Source of the DNA: Zunongwangia profunda SM-A87
GTDB lineage: Bacteria > Bacteroidota > Bacteroidia > Flavobacteriales > Flavobacteriaceae
DNA length: 64,000 nucleotides
Assembly: GCF_000023465.1 (NCBI RefSeq)
Contig: NC_014041.1
Span: 62,001-126,000 of the forward strand
Direction: 5' to 3'
The translations under genes and the position numbers were made by a program. Positions 60,507-64,000 of the stretch are shown here, one piece after another. How positions within the stretch are numbered: position 1 is the stretch's first letter; every line of letters begins with the position of its first letter. Under the pieces are notes generated by a model, which ran no database searches, was not told where the DNA came from, and was given only the letters and a program-made list of their open reading frames with translations.

Positions 60507-61298
60507 ATGCCAGAATTACCAGAAGTTGCTTACCAGAAAAAATACGCTGATGCTACCATTTTGCATAAAAAGATTGTTGAGATTGAAACCGGTGATAAAA
60601 AGATCTACCAGTCGGCTAAAGCCGATTTTGAAAAGATCCTCACAGACAATGCATTTGAATCCACGTCGCGAATAGGCAAATATTTATTTCTGAAATTAAA
60701 GAAAAACGGAGTGCTGGTAATGCATTTTGGAATGACGGGGAAACTTGATTATTATCAACACGATGATACTCCAAAATATACTCAATTAAAATTAATTTTT
60801 GAAGATCACTCCAAACTGGCCTTTACTTGTCCGCGTAAATTTGCTAAGCTCTATCTGGCAAAAAGCGTTGAAGAATTTCAACAATCTCACAATCTTGGAG
60901 CAGATGCCCTGGCTATAACCGAAAAGGAATTTCTAAAGATTTGTGATGGGAGAAGCGGAACGATAAAAGGCTTGTTGATGAATCAAAGTTTAATTGCCGG
61001 TATCGGGAATATGTATGCAGATGAGGTATTGTTCCAAACTAAAATTCATCCAAAAACAAAGGTAAATACCCTAAGCCAAAAACAGCTAAAATCAATTTTT
61101 GATAAAATTGAGGAGGTTTTAAAAGTAGTAAAAGAAGCCAGGATCGAAGGAAAGCGCGTGCCTGAATCTTATCTTACCCGGATACGAAAAGAAGGCGAAG
61201 GCGCAGATTGCCCCAGAAATAATGGTAAAATAGAACAAACTAAAGTCTCTGGGAGGACCACTTATTTTTGCCCTGTTTGCCAGAAGGAAATTCAATAA
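60507..61298 (+). CDS. mutM: Fpg/Nei family DNA glycosylase
   Basis: Removes oxidised bases and nicks the abasic site. The 263-residue protein starts 'MPELPEVAYQKKYADATI' with the Pro2 nucleophile and Glu3, and has 'STSRIGKYLFLKLKKNGVLV' with the Lys near 57, the helix-two-turn-helix 'LMNQSLIAGIGNMYADEVLF' and 'KTKVNTLSQKQ'. The C-terminal zinc finger reads 'GADCPRNNGKIE' and 'FCPVCQKEI': one expected Cys is Asn, leaving three Cys. That could be a variant metal site. Formamidopyrimidine (MutM) versus endonuclease VIII (Nei) cannot be decided; the symbol is tentative. Confidence 0.88.
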   Translation: MPELPEVAYQKKYADATILHKKIVEIETGDKKIYQSAKADFEKILTDNAFESTSRIGKYLFLKLKKNGVLVMHFGMTGKLDYYQHDDTPKYTQLKLIFEDHSKLAFTCPRKFAKLYLAKSVEEFQQSHNLGADALAITEKEFLKICDGRSGTIKGLLMNQSLIAGIGNMYADEVLFQTKIHPKTKVNTLSQKQLKSIFDKIEEVLKVVKEARIEGKRVPESYLTRIRKEGEGADCPRNNGKIEQTKVSGRTTYFCPVCQKEIQ

Positions 61299-61435
61299 AC
61301 TACCTAAGGGCGAACGCATCAGCATTTAAGCTTGATGATTGATTAAATAAAAAATCATTGCTTAAAAATAACTTTGAATGTAACAAATCCTGGTTTAAGT
61401 TACCAATAGTTTGAATCCACTTTATCTAAATCAGG

Positions 61436-61530
61436 AATAAGAAAGCATTAATTACAATCTTATTTTTATTCGTTAATATGCTTTCATACAAGCACAAAAA
61501 CCAGATTTCTCTTTTAGCGGAGAACTCGAG
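61436..61530 (+). other. Remnant signal-peptide frame of the downstream S9 peptidase
   Basis: Upstream of ATG 61531 the sequence reads 'KKALITILFLFVNML' in one frame (from 61439) and 'IQAQKPDFSFSGELEVQ' in the frame of the peptidase; the two join if one T is added to the T-run at 61482-61484. No start codon precedes the first part. This suggests a lost signal peptide and start. The other part of the gap 61299-61435 is AT-rich without a gene. Confidence 0.55.
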
Positions 61531-63702
61531 GTGCAGGGCATGCAACTTGAACTTATTTTTAATATTACCCCAAGTGAGGATGGCTATACAGCCACCTTAG
61601 ATGTTCCCGCCCAGGGTGCTTCGGGAATCGAATTAGATTCGGTAATTTTGCAGGATGATACGGTGACGATCAGGTCTGCAAAGATGCAAATGACTTATAC
61701 CGGTAAAATAACCGGTGATAGCATCGAAGGAACTTATAAACAAAGGGTACAGGAGTATCCTTTAAAATTAAACAAAACTGTGAAGAAAAAACCAGGAAAT
61801 ACCGCATTGCCATCAAGTGAAGAAGAACTTAAGAAGCTTGCCGCCAAGGAAACCGGAGGCTATAATTATTCCGTAGAAGACTACTTTAGAACTCCGCAAA
61901 CTTTTGCTTTTCAGTTATCGCCAAATGGTGACCATATCGCATACATGAAACGTCGGGACTCTGGCGAGCGCGATTTGTATTTAATGGATACTGAAACCAA
62001 AAAAGAAAGCCTGTTGAAGAAACAGGAACAGGATTTAATCCGCGGATTTTCCTGGGCTAATGATGAGCGTATTCTATATCTTCAGGATAAAGGTGGAGAT
62101 GAAAATTACCATGTTTACGGAGTAGATATTAATGGCGCAAATGATAAAGAGCTCACTCCTTTTGAAGGTGTGCGTGTGAATATTATAGAATCGCTAAAAG
62201 AAGATAAGGAACATATAATTATCCAAATGAATAAGGATAATCCACAGCAGGAAGAGCCTTATCGACTTAATATCAACTCAGGAGAGATTACCAAATTATA
62301 TACAGTTAAAGAAGGCGAACCGCCGGTGGCGGGTTATGATTTTGATCGCGAAGGAAATTTAAGAGCGATAAGCAGAATTGTAGATGGTGTAAATACTGAA
62401 CTCCTATATAAAATCGATGGAGAATTTAAATTGGTAAAGTTGACCGAATTTGGAGATGAATTTGGTATTTCTTCTTTCAATCCGGGGAGTGCTAATCCAG
62501 ATGATGCCTATGTGATATCTAATCTTGAAGGAGATAAGATAGAAATTCAGCTTTACGATTTAAAGAAAAATAAGAAGATAAACACAGTTTTTAGTAATGA
62601 TACCTATGATGTATCGGGTATGGCGCTTTCTAAAAAGCGTAACTATGAGATCGATTATTTTTCTTATACCGGTGAGAAAACACAAATTATTCCTGTTAGC
62701 GATACTTATAAAAAAATCTATAATAGGTTAAAGCAGGAATTTGGAGATAAACAGTTTTTTACCGTAGGTAGAACAGATGACGAATCCAAATATATGATTG
62801 CGGTAACCAGCGATAAAATTGTAGGAGAGTACTACCTATATGATGTAGAAGCTGATGAGGTAAGTTTACTCTATAAATTATTACCGCATCTAAAAGAAGA
62901 AGATATGGCGAGTATGAAGCCTATCACTTTTAAAAGTCGGGATGGATTAACGCTACACGGTTATATTACTTTGCCGCATAACTATCAGGAAGGAATGCAA
63001 GTGCCATTAGTGGTAAATCCTCATGGCGGGCCACAGGGAATCCGTGATAGCTGGGGCTTTAATCCAGAAGCGCAATTATTCGCCAGCCGTGGCTATGCAA
63101 CCTTACATGTAAACTTTAGAATTTCTGGAGGCTATGGAAAAGAATTTTTAAAGGCAGGCTTTGGAGAAATTGGTCGTAAAGCAATGGACGATGTGGAAGA
63201 TGGCGTAGATTATGTAATCGAACAAGGTTGGGTAGATAAAGATCGCATAGCGATATATGGCGGCAGTCATGGTGGTTATGCCGTATTACGCGGAATGACA
63301 AAAACACCGGAGAAATATGCCTGCGGAGTAGATTATGTAGGTGTGAGTAACCTAAATACTTTTATGGAAACTATCCCGCCATACTGGGAAAAGTATCGGG
63401 AGTTATTATATAAGATATGGTATAATCCGGGTATTCCGGAAGAGAAAAAGATTATGGACGAGATTTCGCCCGCCTTACATGTCGATGAAATCAAAAATCC
63501 GTTGTTTGTGGTTCAGGGGGCTAATGATCCTAGAGTGAATATTAACGAAGCCGATCAAATCGTAGAGACCCTTAGATCTAAAGGAGTAGAAGTGCCTTAT
63601 ATGGTGAAATACGATGAGGGTCACGGTTTTGCTAAAGAAGAAAATCGATTAGATCTTTATAAAGCGATGATGGGTTTTTTTGCGGAACACTTGAAGAATT
63701 AG
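61531..63702 (+). CDS. S9 family peptidase (prolyl oligopeptidase), N-terminus probably disrupted
   Basis: A 723-residue serine peptidase. From ATG 61531 it lacks a signal peptide. Residues 1-90 are a beta-rich N-terminal extension, 110-430 a beta-propeller ('AFQLSPNGDHIAYMKRRDSG', 'FSWANDERILYLQDKGGDEN'), and 440-723 an alpha/beta-hydrolase domain with 'VNPHGGPQGIRDSWGFNPEA', Ser579 in 'YGGSHGGYAVL', and late Asp and His in 'QGANDPRVN' and 'DEGHGFAKEENRL'. It differs in subfamily from the S9 gene at 34672. An in-frame coding stretch upstream, separated by an apparent one-base indel, would have given a secreted protein. Confidence 0.9.
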   Translation: MQGMQLELIFNITPSEDGYTATLDVPAQGASGIELDSVILQDDTVTIRSAKMQMTYTGKITGDSIEGTYKQRVQEYPLKLNKTVKKKPGNTALPSSEEELKKLAAKETGGYNYSVEDYFRTPQTFAFQLSPNGDHIAYMKRRDSGERDLYLMDTETKKESLLKKQEQDLIRGFSWANDERILYLQDKGGDENYHVYGVDINGANDKELTPFEGVRVNIIESLKEDKEHIIIQMNKDNPQQEEPYRLNINSGEITKLYTVKEGEPPVAGYDFDREGNLRAISRIVDGVNTELLYKIDGEFKLVKLTEFGDEFGISSFNPGSANPDDAYVISNLEGDKIEIQLYDLKKNKKINTVFSNDTYDVSGMALSKKRNYEIDYFSYTGEKTQIIPVSDTYKKIYNRLKQEFGDKQFFTVGRTDDESKYMIAVTSDKIVGEYYLYDVEADEVSLLYKLLPHLKEEDMASMKPITFKSRDGLTLHGYITLPHNYQEGMQVPLVVNPHGGPQGIRDSWGFNPEAQLFASRGYATLHVNFRISGGYGKEFLKAGFGEIGRKAMDDVEDGVDYVIEQGWVDKDRIAIYGGSHGGYAVLRGMTKTPEKYACGVDYVGVSNLNTFMETIPPYWEKYRELLYKIWYNPGIPEEKKIMDEISPALHVDEIKNPLFVVQGANDPRVNINEADQIVETLRSKGVEVPYMVKYDEGHGFAKEENRLDLYKAMMGFFAEHLKN

Positions 63703-64000
63703 AATTGATCAATTTGATAATTTGCTAATTTGAAGATGTGGCGATGGGGATTAAGAATTTAGATCGCTGCGCTGCTAGAATATAGGTCAGATAAAAGAGA
63801 TTTCGCAAATCAAGAGCCAGGAAGCTATTTTAAAAATTTTGAATTTTAAATGCTGAATGTTGAATTTTTTTTAAGCTGACTGTTTAGAGTTTTGTACAGG
63901 TTATTGTTAATGGTCAATGTAGATTGACTGCTATCATCCTGGGCACTTCGATACGATTTTTGAAATCACTCAGTTACCTAAATGCTAATGAGGGCCGAGT
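63703..64000 (+). other. Intergenic tail of the window
   Basis: About 300 nt of AT-rich sequence after the S9 peptidase. Stop codons interrupt all frames, and I see no terminator, promoter box or RNA-like structure I would defend. Confidence 0.5.

Noticed and set aside
1..64000. tRNA, rRNA or other structured RNA genes
   Set aside because: I looked in the longer spacers and found no cloverleaf or conserved rRNA sequence; a covariance-model search (for example tRNAscan-SE or Infernal) would settle it.

Overview
This 64 kb window is chromosomal DNA of an aerobic marine-type member of the Bacteroidota, almost certainly family Flavobacteriaceae; an affinity to the Gramella/Salegentibacter/Zunongwangia group is only an impression. 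The evidence is low GC, promoters of the TAnnTTTG type, near absence of Shine-Dalgarno sequences, several TTG starts, a GldH gliding lipoprotein, HU-SPOR and DUF4292 proteins, and an ATP synthase operon lacking atpD and atpC. Nearly all genes are housekeeping. No prophage, IS element, CRISPR array, rRNA or tRNA was recognised.

Layout. 1-6.6 kb: the end of a probable T9SS/gliding protein, a bactofilin, then AtpZ, a small membrane protein and atpB-E-F-H-A-G, with hairpins after the two multi-copy subunit genes and a disrupted 3' end of atpH. 6.6-15 kb: an envelope block (lipoprotein, flippase, dut, sugar nucleotidyltransferase, TPR, DUF4292 lipoprotein, EnvC-like protein, lipoprotein, beta-barrel). 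15-19.6 kb: thioesterase, HU-SPOR, dprA, trpS and plsC. 19.6-23.6 kb: an ECF sigma factor with an unusual membrane partner, then three tandem paralogous lipoprotein genes. 23.6-31.6 kb: recA; a U32 protein/ferredoxin/TrhO set that looks like two tRNA-hydroxylation routes side by side; ricT-gldH-PBP1A. 31.9-34.5 kb: a succinyl-CoA:3-ketoacid CoA transferase whose two subunit genes are separated by a four-helix-bundle gene and an 8-bp tandem repeat. 34.6-42.4 kb: S9 peptidase, DUF4153 protein, serine hydrolase, MGMT, CNNM transporter and small unknowns. 42.6-55 kb: a heme cluster (hemA-C-D-E, two small genes, hemF, a broken four-helix-bundle gene, hemB; divergently an AraC regulator, ThuA protein, hemH, MATE and a HemJ-like protein). 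55-64 kb: histidine kinase, enoyl-CoA hydratase, radical SAM protein, DoxX-like protein, Fpg/Nei glycosylase and a second S9 peptidase that has lost its signal-peptide start.

Most notable. (i) The element ACGCAACC, 15-17 nt, TCTA/TCTT lies 19-25 nt upstream of four lipoprotein genes, three of them next to the ECF sigma gene; all four encode a Cys followed by Asn/Ser and acidic residues, resembling the flavobacterial surface-export signal. This suggests one sigma-dependent regulon for surface lipoproteins. (ii) The TrhP-like, ferredoxin and TrhO genes are adjacent. (iii) Two four-helix-bundle genes sit inside metabolic gene sets, each flanked by short degenerate repeats. (iv) Three coding regions carry small indels at an end (atpH, one four-helix-bundle gene, the last S9 peptidase), which may be real decay or sequencing error.
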